From positions 61,250 through 125,249 of the forward strand of contig NZ_CADDTS010000042.1 in the NCBI RefSeq assembly GCF_902753875.1: a DNA stretch of 64,000 bases, in the 5' to 3' direction. The DNA comes from Acinetobacter bouvetii. Lineage in GTDB: Bacteria > Pseudomonadota > Gammaproteobacteria > Pseudomonadales > Moraxellaceae. The position numbers and the translations under genes were made by a program. The stretch's first letter is position 1, and every line of letters begins with the position of its first letter. The notes under the pieces are model-generated. The model was not told the origin of the DNA and searched no databases. It saw only the letters and a list, made by a program, of their open reading frames with translations. Below are positions 37,801 to 47,500 of this stretch, piece after piece.

Positions 37801-40800
37801 CCTGCATTTAAGTCTATACCAATGAAATCCAAACCTAAGACTTGCATGTCCGGCAATACAGCACGCTTACCAATGCGCTTTTCAGGAATACGTATCTCAT
37901 TTACCCAAAGCTCAAGTTGAGTACCTGCTGTACCTTTAACTTGAACAGATGTCTGAGGATATGCTAATACTTGACCATCTTTCAGATTTAAAATTTCTAG
38001 TTGATTATTCACCGCCTTTTCTAAAGCTGTTTCCAAATCAATCATTTTTGCTGAATTTACCGTGCCGACCGATGACGAAACATTCGGGATCGCCAAGGTA
38101 TCGGACATAGGTAAGGCAATAGCGTGTTGAATTCCTGACTTGTCAGGCTCAAATTGTACTTGCCTGATTTCTTTCATCTGCTCTTTTGAAAAATCAAGAT
38201 TACAATTCGCCTGAACACCCACTGCCGAAATACAACCGCTCGATGGCTGCCCGCGTACATCCGTGACTTTAGAAAAAATTGGATCAACTGTTAAATCTGA
38301 ACGAATGATCTGTTCTAAATTTGTATTATCTTGCTCAATCTGTTTTTTTCTTTCTGCAATTTGATCCATTAAAGGCTGCGCGCACTGTGAAGCATCATCT
38401 GTAATCGCAAAATCTGCGCGATGCAACTCACCACGTTTTAAATCAACAAAACGGCTATTCGGATCACCCGCTTGACGATTGCTAATTAACACCATTTTGG
38501 AACCAGCCGGCAGGCTTGTACGGTCAACTTTTAGGACATGAGTTTTAGCACTAATGCCATAGAAGTCATATTTACCTTCGCTATCGGTGATAACATAACT
38601 GCCATCTTCTAAATAAATACGGACACCGGGAACACCTACTTCACCCGCATCCTGAACCCCATTTCCGTTACAATCCGTGAAGATTTTACCCACAATAAAT
38701 GCATCAGAAATCATCGCTCCAGGCGTTACTTCTACTTTTGCTGATGCTTCATTTGATTCAATGCCTTTCGCATCTTTGGCACGAACACGGTTAATGCCGT
38801 CACCATTTAATGCATTTGGCCCAATATAAACACGATACTGTACTTTGACTTCTTTATTTGGCGTGAGGGTGCCTAAACCAAGCTTTAAATAAGGACCTTT
38901 ACCACCTAGCGGATCTGCAACCTGGGTACCATCAACCCGCATTGAGCCTTGCACATAAATAAAGCCTCGCGGCAATGTATCAGTAATTGAAACATTCGTA
39001 GAATCTACGGCTCCGCGATTTGCAACAGTAACCGTATATTCTTCAAATTCACCAATCTCGGCAGTCTTGTTGGAAGCCGCTTTTTTAACAAATAAAGAAG
39101 AATTGGTATTTGCCAGTTCAGGGTCAATTGGAATATCAATATTCAGTGCAGGATCACCATTATTTAATGTGAACTGTCCTGCATATGACCATGTTAAATC
39201 AACGGCTTTATCTGCTGGAAAGCTTGAATATACCGAACGATCGCTCACAAAAGTATAACGTGTGTTGCCTGGAATTGTTTTTGTATCTACAACAAAACTA
39301 TAAGTACCCGCATTGACAAGTGGATAAATAAATTCACCCGCACTGTTCGTAACTTGTGTTGCAGGTATTGAAACGAGGGCTCCCGTTTGAGAGTCAATTT
39401 CAAATGCAACATTATTTCCAACCGGCTGACCATTTTGATCTAATAATGTGATTGTAGCGCCAGCGACAGGCAAGCCTGTTTTTGCATCAAATACCGTACC
39501 ATACGGATCCATTAATACACTTGTATTAATATTGGTGATTGTTTCTGTTGATTGCCCTTGCGCATCCAGACAATCCGTTAAATTTATACTGACTGAATCA
39601 CGTTTAACTGTTTGCAAAACTGCATCAAATGGAATGCCTTTATCTGAAAAAGTTGTTGGCAACGTATAACGGAATATACCGGTATTTACACCCGTTTCAA
39701 CACCAATAACTTCTTCTACATCACCCGTTTTTGTTGATTTAATTTGGATTTTTACACGATCTGCGGTATATCGATCCGCATTACAACTTGCATTTTTAGC
39801 TTCGATATTCAGAGGTTTTTTCACACTAGCGGTTGCTAAAATGCTCGTAAAATCACTCGAATTGTTTGTGATATTTGCAGAACCGCCCACGACTGTTGAT
39901 GCTACATTTGACAACACATCTTTTTGACTATTGGTAACCGCATAAGACACTTTATAAGTATTTTTTACAGTGGTCTTCGCAATATTGCGGTTCATGCTGA
40001 CAACAAGATCAACTTGCTCAGTTGTATTCGCAGCAATTTGTGGAAAACCAACAACCAGCTGGTTTATCTGTGTCACATCATTTGGAATGATTGTGCTATA
40101 ACTATTACTTGCAAGCTTGTATAAAACTTTAGCTTGCGCATTCTTTGCCAAAGCGGATTTGAATGTGGTATTTGGAGGCAAATCATCAACTAACAACACC
40201 ATTTTTTGTGTTTGGCCATCGACCATTACATCAATGGGTTGAGCTGGTTTGATCCCTTGATTGCTAATGTTTAATGTGTAATTTAAATCGTAATTTGCAG
40301 AAGCAGAGGGCTCAAATGTTTTTTGTTGTACCTCTTTGGTTGCAACCAACTTTGTGTCATAGCTAATTGCACTATCTGTCGCAGTCGCAATTGCATTCAT
40401 GTCTTCAACAACAGATGCTTTAATCGGTAAGTTAAATTGCTGACCTTCAGTTAAATTTGAGTTTGTCGTTGCAACAATCCATAAATTAACACTCTGACCA
40501 ATTTGAAGTGGTACTGACGTCGTTACTTGCTGATCATTTGTATCAAATTGACCATCTTTGTTTGTATCTATGTAAATTTTAACATTGCTTAATTCATTAA
40601 TTGCTAATGTCTCAAGCAGAACATTAACCGGTGCATTACTATTATTTGATAATGTATTTGCCCATATAACTTTCGTGCTAGGCTCAACATCAAGTACAGG
40701 CGGGGTAGTTAGTGTAATAGCATACAATGCTGAAATATTGACTTCTACAGTATTGGAAACCGATTGCTCGGATTTACCATCTGGCGCAATATAAGTTGCA

Positions 40801-40940
40801 TATGCAATGTTTTTAATAGCATGACCTACTTCAGGCACATTCGCGGCATGACCATACTGCGCAGACAATATAGATATTGTCAACGTTGATAACATGAAAG
40901 ACATGTTTTGACATGCTCGAATTTGCTTCTGTCGTAGCAC
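34875..40940 (-). CDS. 2021-aa DUF11/SdrD-B protein with C-terminal outer-membrane barrel
   Basis: A signal peptide (cut near QYGHA-AN, about 33) leads into the N-terminal module shared with three neighbours: IKNIAYATYIAPDG, then YIDTNKDGQFDTND (calcium-loop-like). Further on are a carboxypeptidase-regulatory-like domain near 480 (GLPVAGATITLLDQNG), a DUF11 repeat near 630-740 (VTVANRGAVDSTNVSITDTL), and an SdrD-B domain near 755-820 (FTDCNGNGVQDAGEVGVPG). From about 1230 on, the pattern is alternating-residue strands typical of a large beta-barrel (YYPVYGDSA, GRSYAMYGDYVTR), ending GAYVRFRFKFDENLFSNNK. It probably anchors the other locus products in the outer membrane. Function is inferred from architecture. 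Confidence 0.82.
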   Translation of the reverse strand: MLRQKQIRACQNMSFMLSTLTISILSAQYGHAANVPEVGHAIKNIAYATYIAPDGKSEQSVSNTVEVNISALYAITLTTPPVLDVEPSTKVIWANTLSNNSNAPVNVLLETLAINELSNVKIYIDTNKDGQFDTNDQQVTTSVPLQIGQSVNLWIVATTNSNLTEGQQFNLPIKASVVEDMNAIATATDSAISYDTKLVATKEVQQKTFEPSASANYDLNYTLNISNQGIKPAQPIDVMVDGQTQKMVLLVDDLPPNTTFKSALAKNAQAKVLYKLASNSYSTIIPNDVTQINQLVVGFPQIAANTTEQVDLVVSMNRNIAKTTVKNTYKVSYAVTNSQKDVLSNVASTVVGGSANITNNSSDFTSILATASVKKPLNIEAKNASCNADRYTADRVKIQIKSTKTGDVEEVIGVETGVNTGIFRYTLPTTFSDKGIPFDAVLQTVKRDSVSINLTDCLDAQGQSTETITNINTSVLMDPYGTVFDAKTGLPVAGATITLLDQNGQPVGNNVAFEIDSQTGALVSIPATQVTNSAGEFIYPLVNAGTYSFVVDTKTIPGNTRYTFVSDRSVYSSFPADKAVDLTWSYAGQFTLNNGDPALNIDIPIDPELANTNSSLFVKKAASNKTAEIGEFEEYTVTVANRGAVDSTNVSITDTLPRGFIYVQGSMRVDGTQVADPLGGKGPYLKLGLGTLTPNKEVKVQYRVYIGPNALNGDGINRVRAKDAKGIESNEASAKVEVTPGAMISDAFIVGKIFTDCNGNGVQDAGEVGVPGVRIYLEDGSYVITDSEGKYDFYGISAKTHVLKVDRTSLPAGSKMVLISNRQAGDPNSRFVDLKRGELHRADFAITDDASQCAQPLMDQIAERKKQIEQDNTNLEQIIRSDLTVDPIFSKVTDVRGQPSSGCISAVGVQANCNLDFSKEQMKEIRQVQFEPDKSGIQHAIALPMSDTLAIPNVSSSVGTVNSAKMIDLETALEKAVNNQLEILNLKDGQVLAYPQTSVQVKGTAGTQLELWVNEIRIPEKRIGKRAVLPDMQVLGLDFIGIDLNAGHNTIEVRQVDMMGNTRDFKRIDVIAPDQLDKLQLEPSKIIPQANGLDRFNVNLKIVDRHGTLVSSRTPITLDSSIGKIDLVDLDPKQPGIQVFVEGGNLLVPIQAPIEAGEGVLSVESGIFHSSTPIRFLPDLRPIIAVGMVEGALNFKKFDPKQLSGINSNDGFEEELNEISASKDGKRNLTGRAALFLKGKVKGEYLLTLAYDSDKDKNQRLFRDIRPDEYYPVYGDSAAKGFDAQSTSKLYVRVDKGRSYAMYGDYVTRTENDEGLSLGQYNRSLTGVRSTVEMDKYKVTAFAAQTNTQQVVNEQRAMGISGPYSLGGLNAQDVRDNSEKVEVITRDRNNPGLIIARTSLTRFTDYEVDTFSNSIYLKDPVSSVDADLNPVYLRITVESDEGGEEYTVGGLSGAVKVTDQVKVGASYVKSNNPLTQEQLASVNTVVKFANDKGKLISEFARSENINDGLNSLTQINTQADATGKLSGNAARVELNYSYKDLEMKVYHNQADTGFYNTAAPITAGRKESGIKARTQFNKIGLAKLEAIRTEDQSSGVNQGISASIERAINRILAVELGFKYYDESSNPATLNTTQVAPYHGVTVRSKLTSQLPWQGSNVFAEYEQDISESDRRIFALGANHQINSKLRAYGRHEVVSSINGLYELNSNQRRNVTVFGLDSKYNNNGTAFSEYRVRDGISAREAEAAIGLRNRWEIEKGFYANTSFEQTKSLSNANNLSSDSTAASLGVEYLKNPNWKTVARIEARWADQSDTILNNLGAAYKYSDDVTLLAKNVVSLTDSKSESSGDRLVDRFQLGLAYRDTERNRFDALAKVEYRYDDNKTDLSNPSLKHVYIFSNHLNYHPTRDFTLSGQYAVKNVQTTFSGLESTGMTHMFSARAMYDINERWDAGVHTGVLWSDMSSGRRVLVGGEVGYLVAANLWLSAGYNFSGYKDDDLVDSDTTIQGAYVRFRFKFDENLFSNNK

Positions 40941-40993
40941 AGCGCTCTACCCTTCAACTAAATAGTCTAAAAAATAAAAAATAAAATTATTGT

Positions 40994-41024
40994 TGTGGAC
41001 ACCTGCCAGGTGCAAATGTCCACA
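40994..41024 (-). terminator. Hairpin after the 916-aa surface gene
   Basis: TGTGGACA and TGTCCACA form the stem, and CACCTG-C-CAGGTG nests inside. On the minus strand an A/T-rich tail follows. It may be a terminator or a processing hairpin that lowers expression of the barrel gene. Confidence 0.55.
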
Positions 41025-41069
41025 CATTTAATCAATTCATAATGAGCAATAAAAATTACTCAATGAATA

Positions 41070-43820
41070 TTAATTATTTACTTTGATTACGAACTCTAAT
41101 GATGCACTCGTATTTGCTGCAAGCGGAGTTTTCTCTGCGGCGATAGTACCTGTTGAACCGTCAGTTAAAGCTGCAGTTAAAGTGCTTAATGTTGCATTTG
41201 TTGCTACTGGAGATGCGCTTGCAATGACTTTTAGCGTTGTATATGCAGGTGTAGCATCACTAATAACAACATTAGTTACATTCGCATTACCTTCGTTTGT
41301 AGCAGTAATTTTATACTTCACACACGCGCCTGGCTTAGCATCAACATTATTTTGAGTATAAGAACCTATAACAGCACCAGTAGAACAGTTCGCTAAAGAT
41401 TGTTCTTTTACTAAACGAACTTGACCAGTTGTAACCGTTGTTAAGTCTGTATTGACGAGATCAGTAACAGACTTACCACCAACTACTGTTGGTTTAATGG
41501 TTAATATCACTGCGCTTGGTGTTCCAGCAGTTGCAGTTGCAGGCGCTTGAACTTTGATGAGTAAGTTAACAGATGCACCACGAGCAATGCTTCCGGTTAC
41601 GGCTGCAAGATCAGTGCCTGTAACTAATTCAGTCGCATCCGCTACGCCATCATTATCTATATCAACAAATAGGCTTGTTACCCAGCCATTTGCAGCCTGA
41701 TCATTGGTCAATGTAAATGGCAAGCTACCTGATGTAGCACCTTCAATAATGTTACTGTTGTTTGTTAACGTGTGTTTATACACAACGGTACCACCCGGCG
41801 CAACCTGACCAGTCCGGTCATTTTGCAAACTCAGTACGCGATTAGTTTCTACGGTTACACGATCAGACATAACATCTGTTAAGCCAGTAGCCGGTGAAGT
41901 CACTTTAAAGATAACTTCTTGATCACCCGCTGGAGCATTTGCAGGAGATGTTACAACAGCAACAATTTCGGCACTACCACCACTTGGGATGTTACCAGTA
42001 TTGGTAATTGGAGCACCTGTTGGATTACCAGAAACATCAGCTAAGTAATATTGAACTGTCCAACCTGTTGGCAATGTAGTTGATGTAGATAAATTATAGT
42101 TATCTCCCGTTGCACCTTCATTTTCCACAACTAATGGAAAATTAACCGATACACCTGGCTGGGCTGTTTTAGTTTCAACATATTGCCCCTTATCTTTACC
42201 CGATGCATCAGCAATAGCATTTGTAGTGCTGTCAGTTGCATCACCATTATGCAAGTCCACAGTTGCGCGGGTTACATCGTTAATCACCAAGTTTAATGTA
42301 TCTGTCTTGCTGGCATCAGACTTAGGACTTGTGGTTAAAGTTGCTGTAAGTGCAGTGCTACCAGAGTAATTTGCTGGCAGAGTTACTTTTGCAACAAGAT
42401 TATAAGTACCACCACTGGCAATCAGTCCTGTACCAACAAATGGTGTTACGCCATCAGCTTGATATAAAGTAACAATACTGCCTGATGGTAAACCACCCGA
42501 ACCTGCTGTACCTTTATTTACACTTACATTGAACTCTTCTGCAACGTTACCAGTATTGTGAATTACAATTGGCTCGCCTTGACCTGAAGCACCGAATTCA
42601 GCAACTTTACCTTGCTTGATTGAAGCAATGACAATTTGGTTATCTTTTGCGGTTGCAGAGGTTTTATCCGCATCTGCGTAAGCATCAGTTTGGTTATCGT
42701 TGATTGTACCTTTTTTGATACTTAGTACAGTTACATCAGTCGGGTTAGATGGTGTTTTCCCTTCATCAGTACCTGGACCATCTGGGTCAACATATGCAGT
42801 GTTGGTAATGGTACCTGCTGGAGTATTTTGATTGACTTCGACTTTGAATTTCAGCACACCACCACTGTTGGCAACAACAGTAGGAATAACGAATGTAACC
42901 GTTCCTGAAGTGAAGTTATATCCGTCTGTATCACCAGTACCGTCATTTAATACAGTACCATTTACAGTTGCAGAACCAGGCACGTAAACCAAACCTGCTG
43001 GAATTACGTCTGTAATCGTAACGTTTGTTGCAGTCGTATTACCAGTGTTTTGATAAGCTAAGCTATATTCAACTTCACGTGCCGTTCCGATTGATAAAGT
43101 TGCATCTACATTGCTCACACTTGCAGATTTTAATAAGCTAATCACAGCGCCATTGGTAATCTTAACAGTATCAACGTTCCAACGAACTGCATCTCCCTTA
43201 TCTGTTGCTGTAACTTTATTTATGCCTGAACCAGCTGTTGTTGATGAGCTTCCTGAGCTACCATAAGTACTGGTTGCAGATACAGTTAACTTACCAAGAT
43301 CACCAGCATTAAGGTTACTGCTTGCAGTAGTTGCTTGCACGATTAAGTTAACAGATTCGCCTGTGGCTAAAGTTACGCTAGTAACAGGCGTCTGGCTATC
43401 AGGAATACCATCTTTATTGGCATCAAGATAAACTTTCAATCCGCTGAAATCGTAACCATCTGTAGTGCTATCACGTGTATCGTCGTTTACAACAGCCACG
43501 TTAAAGGTATCACTACCATTACCTGTGTTTGTTAATGTATGAGATAACGAAACTTGTCCATTGGCATTGGCCGTTTTAGTTTGATCAGACACCAAAGTAA
43601 AACTAGCCACTTGTAAAACAGTTGTTGTAACAATGTTGGAATTTACTTTCTTACTTTCGCCCGTATTATCAGTATAACTTGCAGATGCAACGTTACTAAT
43701 ATTTGTACCCTTAGCTGGCGCCGCAGCATTCGCCGCAGAAGCAAATGCAGCACCGCCAGCAACCAATGCAATGGAAGCTGCTAATTGCGTGAACTTTAAA
43801 CGTTGTGTTGGATTGGACAT
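41070..43820 (-). CDS. 916-aa secreted DUF11-repeat protein
   Basis: A clear signal peptide ends AFASAANA-AAPAKG (about 33). The N-terminal module matches the neighbours (ISNVASASYTDNTGESKKVN; YLDANKDGIPDSQ). Repeated DUF11/NEW3-like immunoglobulin folds follow: EYSLAYQNTGNTTATNVTIT (about 250) and VYKHTLTNNSNIIEGATSGS (about 695). The conserved C-terminal domain is LVKEQSLANCSTGAV, CVKYKITATNEGNANVTNVV, with a cysteine pair. No LPXTG, lipobox or barrel is seen, so it is probably secreted or held by the barrel protein encoded next. It starts 39 bases after the small DUF11 gene. Confidence 0.82.
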   Translation of the reverse strand: MSNPTQRLKFTQLAASIALVAGGAAFASAANAAAPAKGTNISNVASASYTDNTGESKKVNSNIVTTTVLQVASFTLVSDQTKTANANGQVSLSHTLTNTGNGSDTFNVAVVNDDTRDSTTDGYDFSGLKVYLDANKDGIPDSQTPVTSVTLATGESVNLIVQATTASSNLNAGDLGKLTVSATSTYGSSGSSSTTAGSGINKVTATDKGDAVRWNVDTVKITNGAVISLLKSASVSNVDATLSIGTAREVEYSLAYQNTGNTTATNVTITDVIPAGLVYVPGSATVNGTVLNDGTGDTDGYNFTSGTVTFVIPTVVANSGGVLKFKVEVNQNTPAGTITNTAYVDPDGPGTDEGKTPSNPTDVTVLSIKKGTINDNQTDAYADADKTSATAKDNQIVIASIKQGKVAEFGASGQGEPIVIHNTGNVAEEFNVSVNKGTAGSGGLPSGSIVTLYQADGVTPFVGTGLIASGGTYNLVAKVTLPANYSGSTALTATLTTSPKSDASKTDTLNLVINDVTRATVDLHNGDATDSTTNAIADASGKDKGQYVETKTAQPGVSVNFPLVVENEGATGDNYNLSTSTTLPTGWTVQYYLADVSGNPTGAPITNTGNIPSGGSAEIVAVVTSPANAPAGDQEVIFKVTSPATGLTDVMSDRVTVETNRVLSLQNDRTGQVAPGGTVVYKHTLTNNSNIIEGATSGSLPFTLTNDQAANGWVTSLFVDIDNDGVADATELVTGTDLAAVTGSIARGASVNLLIKVQAPATATAGTPSAVILTIKPTVVGGKSVTDLVNTDLTTVTTGQVRLVKEQSLANCSTGAVIGSYTQNNVDAKPGACVKYKITATNEGNANVTNVVISDATPAYTTLKVIASASPVATNATLSTLTAALTDGSTGTIAAEKTPLAANTSASLEFVIKVNN

Positions 43821-43859
43821 TTGGAACTGACCCCTATTGAATTTTCAATGTCTATTTGT

Positions 43860-44354
43860 TTAATTTTTGGTTTTGTCGCTATTAATTCGTGTTTGAGCTG
43901 AAACAGTGACTGATTTCCCTGCTGGAAGCTCTGCAATAGTCCAACGTAAAGCACGATAATCCTTCAGCGGAACATTCACCATTTGGTTACCCTCTTTGCG
44001 CTTTAAAGGCATCGGGGCAAAATTTATACTGTCTGTACTTGCTTGTGCACTTTCTGGTTGTGACTTACCCAAAAATTGGGTTTCTACTGGTATTGGTAAA
44101 GTCGCTGCCAGGTTTTTAATTTTTCCAGTCGTGTTATTGGTATAAGTTGCCCGATACTCAATGACATCATTTGGCTTAACTTTAGAAACTGGTGTAGCTG
44201 TCGGTTTCCCTTTTGCATTTACGCCAATGAGGTAAGTTTTTAGCTCTACTGATACTGGGTCTTTGGAAACTTTTGTTTCAGCACTTGTATTCAAGGCTAA
44301 AAGTAAAGCTACGCCCCCAAGCACCCCTATTTTCCATGGACTTTTTACATACAT
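43860..44354 (-). CDS. 164-aa secreted single-DUF11 protein
   Basis: A signal peptide (IGVLGGVALLLALNTSAE, cut about 26) precedes one DUF11-like fold: VKPNDVIEYRATYTNNTTG, then IKNLAATLPIPVETQFL and LRWTIAELPAGKSVTVSAQT. It is the smallest member of the locus and could be a cap, a subunit or a periplasmic partner. A 241-base gap with a long palindrome separates it from the upstream gene, so it may have its own promoter. It ends 39 bases before the 916-aa gene. Confidence 0.8.
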   Translation of the reverse strand: MYVKSPWKIGVLGGVALLLALNTSAETKVSKDPVSVELKTYLIGVNAKGKPTATPVSKVKPNDVIEYRATYTNNTTGKIKNLAATLPIPVETQFLGKSQPESAQASTDSINFAPMPLKRKEGNQMVNVPLKDYRALRWTIAELPAGKSVTVSAQTRINSDKTKN

Positions 44355-44516
44355 ATTTATTACTCCAAAAAACTCAAAACCCCATTTTTTCAGCTACAGT
44401 TTCATTTTCAGAAACCATGCTCAAAAACCGATCTATTATTGAGTTTACAAAAATACATCATTTTTATACATTTTTGTTGACATATATCACTCTTTTTTAC
44501 AAAAAATATGTCACAT

Positions 44517-44577
44517 GTCAACAAAAGCAATTGCCGTACCAAAATTTCTGAATTTTGGGTAATTGCTTTTTGTTGAC
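44517..44577 (-). terminator. 61-base inverted repeat between surface genes
   Basis: GTCAACAAAAGCAATT at 44517 pairs with AATTGCTTTTTGTTGAC ending 44577, and inner arms around CCAAAATT/AATTTTGG extend it. It lies just after the stop of the 1638-aa gene on the minus strand. It may be a strong terminator; the near-complete symmetry is also compatible with a protein target or an old miniature element. Confidence 0.6.
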
Positions 44578-44595
44578 TTTTTTCTTATTGCAAAG

Positions 44596-47500
44596 TTATT
44601 GTTTTACACAAAATCTCAGTTTTCCTGTCGCCGCAGGACTTAACATCCCACTTAAATTCCATTCCAGTGAATTACCTGAATTATTTGCGTTACATGTATT
44701 ACCAGCAGGGGTTTCAGTACAAATCATGCTTCCAAAAACAGTCCCTGTAGGTAAACTGTCTTTGATTTTCACGTTTTGAATTTTCTTGGTACTATTATTT
44801 TTGTAGGTAATTTCATACTCTAAATTATCTTGCTTAGCTGCCTGATTCGTCATCACAAATGCATTTGTATCAGATGAAGTTGATGGACAACTCGCAACAG
44901 CACGAACTTTTTTTGTCAGTGTTAAACCTGCACTACCAATAAGTGTCACATCCTGACGTTTAGTTGTTTGTCCTGAAATCGTTTGTGCCGGATTTGCTAA
45001 AGCAAATTGATAACCGGCTTGAAGAGTTCCAATATGCTGTGCGCCAGCAAAAATATTGGTTGGTGCAAATACGCGCTGCACTAGACAGATATCAGTGTTT
45101 GGTTGCAATAACACTGAACCAGATACCGTTGGATCAAACACTGTTTCACCAGCATCAACCGTACCGTTACAGTTACTGTCTCGGTAAATCAGAGCCTGCC
45201 AAGGTTGATCATTATTTGAGTTTGAATAGCCTTGAATAAGCTGGGTTAACTGAACAGGTGCCTGTGTAGTTAAACGGTGCGGATAATCTGTTACCTCACT
45301 TGCAGTAATGGTATGTTGTCCATCTTCAGTTAGTACTACATTCAGGTTGGCATCACCAAAGTTATTGTTTAGATAGCTCGTGGCATTTGTTCTTGGCACA
45401 GTAATGGTGTCTGTATCACGTTTATATGTTCCTGTCGTACTCGCTCCACTCACTGAGGTATATTCAGGCAAATTAGTTTGTACTACACAGAATGATGCAG
45501 ATAACTGACTTTGATCAATATTGAACTTATAATCACCATTTGCATCAGTAGTAGCAGTTGATAAAGTTGTTGAACTACAGTTGGTTAAACGTATTGTATT
45601 ATTAGCAATACCACTTTCCCCAGCGTCCTGAACACCATTGTATGCCTTACTGGCATCGCCAGTCGTGCCACTATTATCGTTAAAGACGCGACCTGAAATG
45701 AGGGTTTGGGCGACTGTTCTAGTGTTGGTATAGGTACATATTGTGATGATGGTATTGTTACTAATGGTGACTGTGCGACCTACCACACCACTAGTTAATG
45801 GACTCCCGCCATTACAAGTTGTCGCTACAGTATATTGATTTAAACTTCCATTAATAAAAGTTTCAGTTGGTAATGTAATTACATCACCTGAGTATACCGT
45901 TACAATCCCTCCAGATTCCGTGTTGTCTCCACTTGAAATAGAGGTAATGGCAGGGTTATTTGTTCCACCTGTGGTGATTACTTTTATCTGGTCGTTAACT
46001 GCAGCATTTTTCCACTCTTTCATTAATTTAATCTGTTGTGGAATACGGCTATTGTTATATATACAGGTAATCAGCTTCCCAGTATCTGCGTCCCCAATGA
46101 TGAGAGTATTGCTCAGTTTGGCATTTGTTCCAGATAGACTATTTGCTGTTGCCCCACCGTTAGCAGTGCAAGTCAATGTTGCATTGTAGTTATCTTTGTT
46201 TATGGTTACAGCTGCATCATAATTTGAGTCACCAGATGTGTAATCATTTAGACCTATTTCCGCGCCTAAAGTCACAATATCACCCACATAGACGGTAATC
46301 GCGGTACCAGAATCACTTGAAGTTGGTGCAGTGCTTTTAAACTTAGTCGTATTACTGGTTAAACCCAATGTTGCAGGAATGACCACCACATCACCTGACT
46401 TAGCATTTGTCCATGCTTTTGCAAGTTTTAAAGTTGCCGTTTTACGGATATTGGTATATGTGCATGTAATTTCTGTTGTCCCACTAGATGGAAGCAGCAA
46501 ATTATAACTACCATCGTTATTATTGCTCACAGTTCCTGCTGAACAAGTCGGTGTTGCTACTGCATAGTTGCCATCACCTATATCAATGACTTCTTTTAAA
46601 GTCACATTGGTAGAGTTTGCAATCAAAATACTAGCACTATCTGTTTGACTCGCCGCACCTGTCGCAATTGACTCAAGTTTTGCCAAACCAGTTGTGGTAT
46701 CTGCCGTAATTGTCGCCTTGTCGTACTGCTTAGCATTTGTCCAGGTTTTTTTAATCGTTAAAGTCCGGTCACCTGCTACAACAGAATCAGTATCTTTAAC
46801 ACTACACACCCCTGAGCTAAAACTACGCACAACATTACTTGATAAGCTACCTGTAGTACAACTCGTTCCAGTATTGGTCACTCCAGAAGGTGCTGTGACT
46901 GATGCAGTATTATTGGTAGTTGAAGTATTGCCTGTCGATATGGTCGCAGTCACTATGACTTCATAGAACTCATCATTATCAAGTCTTGGTAATGCATATC
47001 CACTCTCAAGCTGAGTCGTTGTAGGCGTAGAACTTGGCGTACATTTATTATTGTTTGCATTACTACAGGTCACACTGGTTTTTGATTGATTAGTACCAGC
47101 AGCATCAGCCAACGTTGCACCCATTACAGGGGTACTGCCTTTATTGGTGACACGCACCACATAAGAAGTGCTTTGCCCTCTTAGCAATGCCGTCTCATTA
47201 TTGGTTTTGGTAATATTTAAATCAGTCTGTGGATTAAGTCTGTTCACAAAAGTACAGGTAATATCCGCCCCGCCTGTAATTAAATAGGTCGAAGGAATAG
47301 TGAGCACTCTGGTTGAATTGACCAAGCTACCAAAAGTCCCCGTATTCCCTGTTACAAGACTATTGTCATCTCTACAACTGGCTTCTGTTAGGACATAATT
47401 AGTGGGTGGTGCACTTTCTGTAATGGTGACATTTGTTCCTTTGGCACTCACGGGTAATGCCGTTGGATTCACTGGAGCAGCAATACCTGCAGTAGATGTA

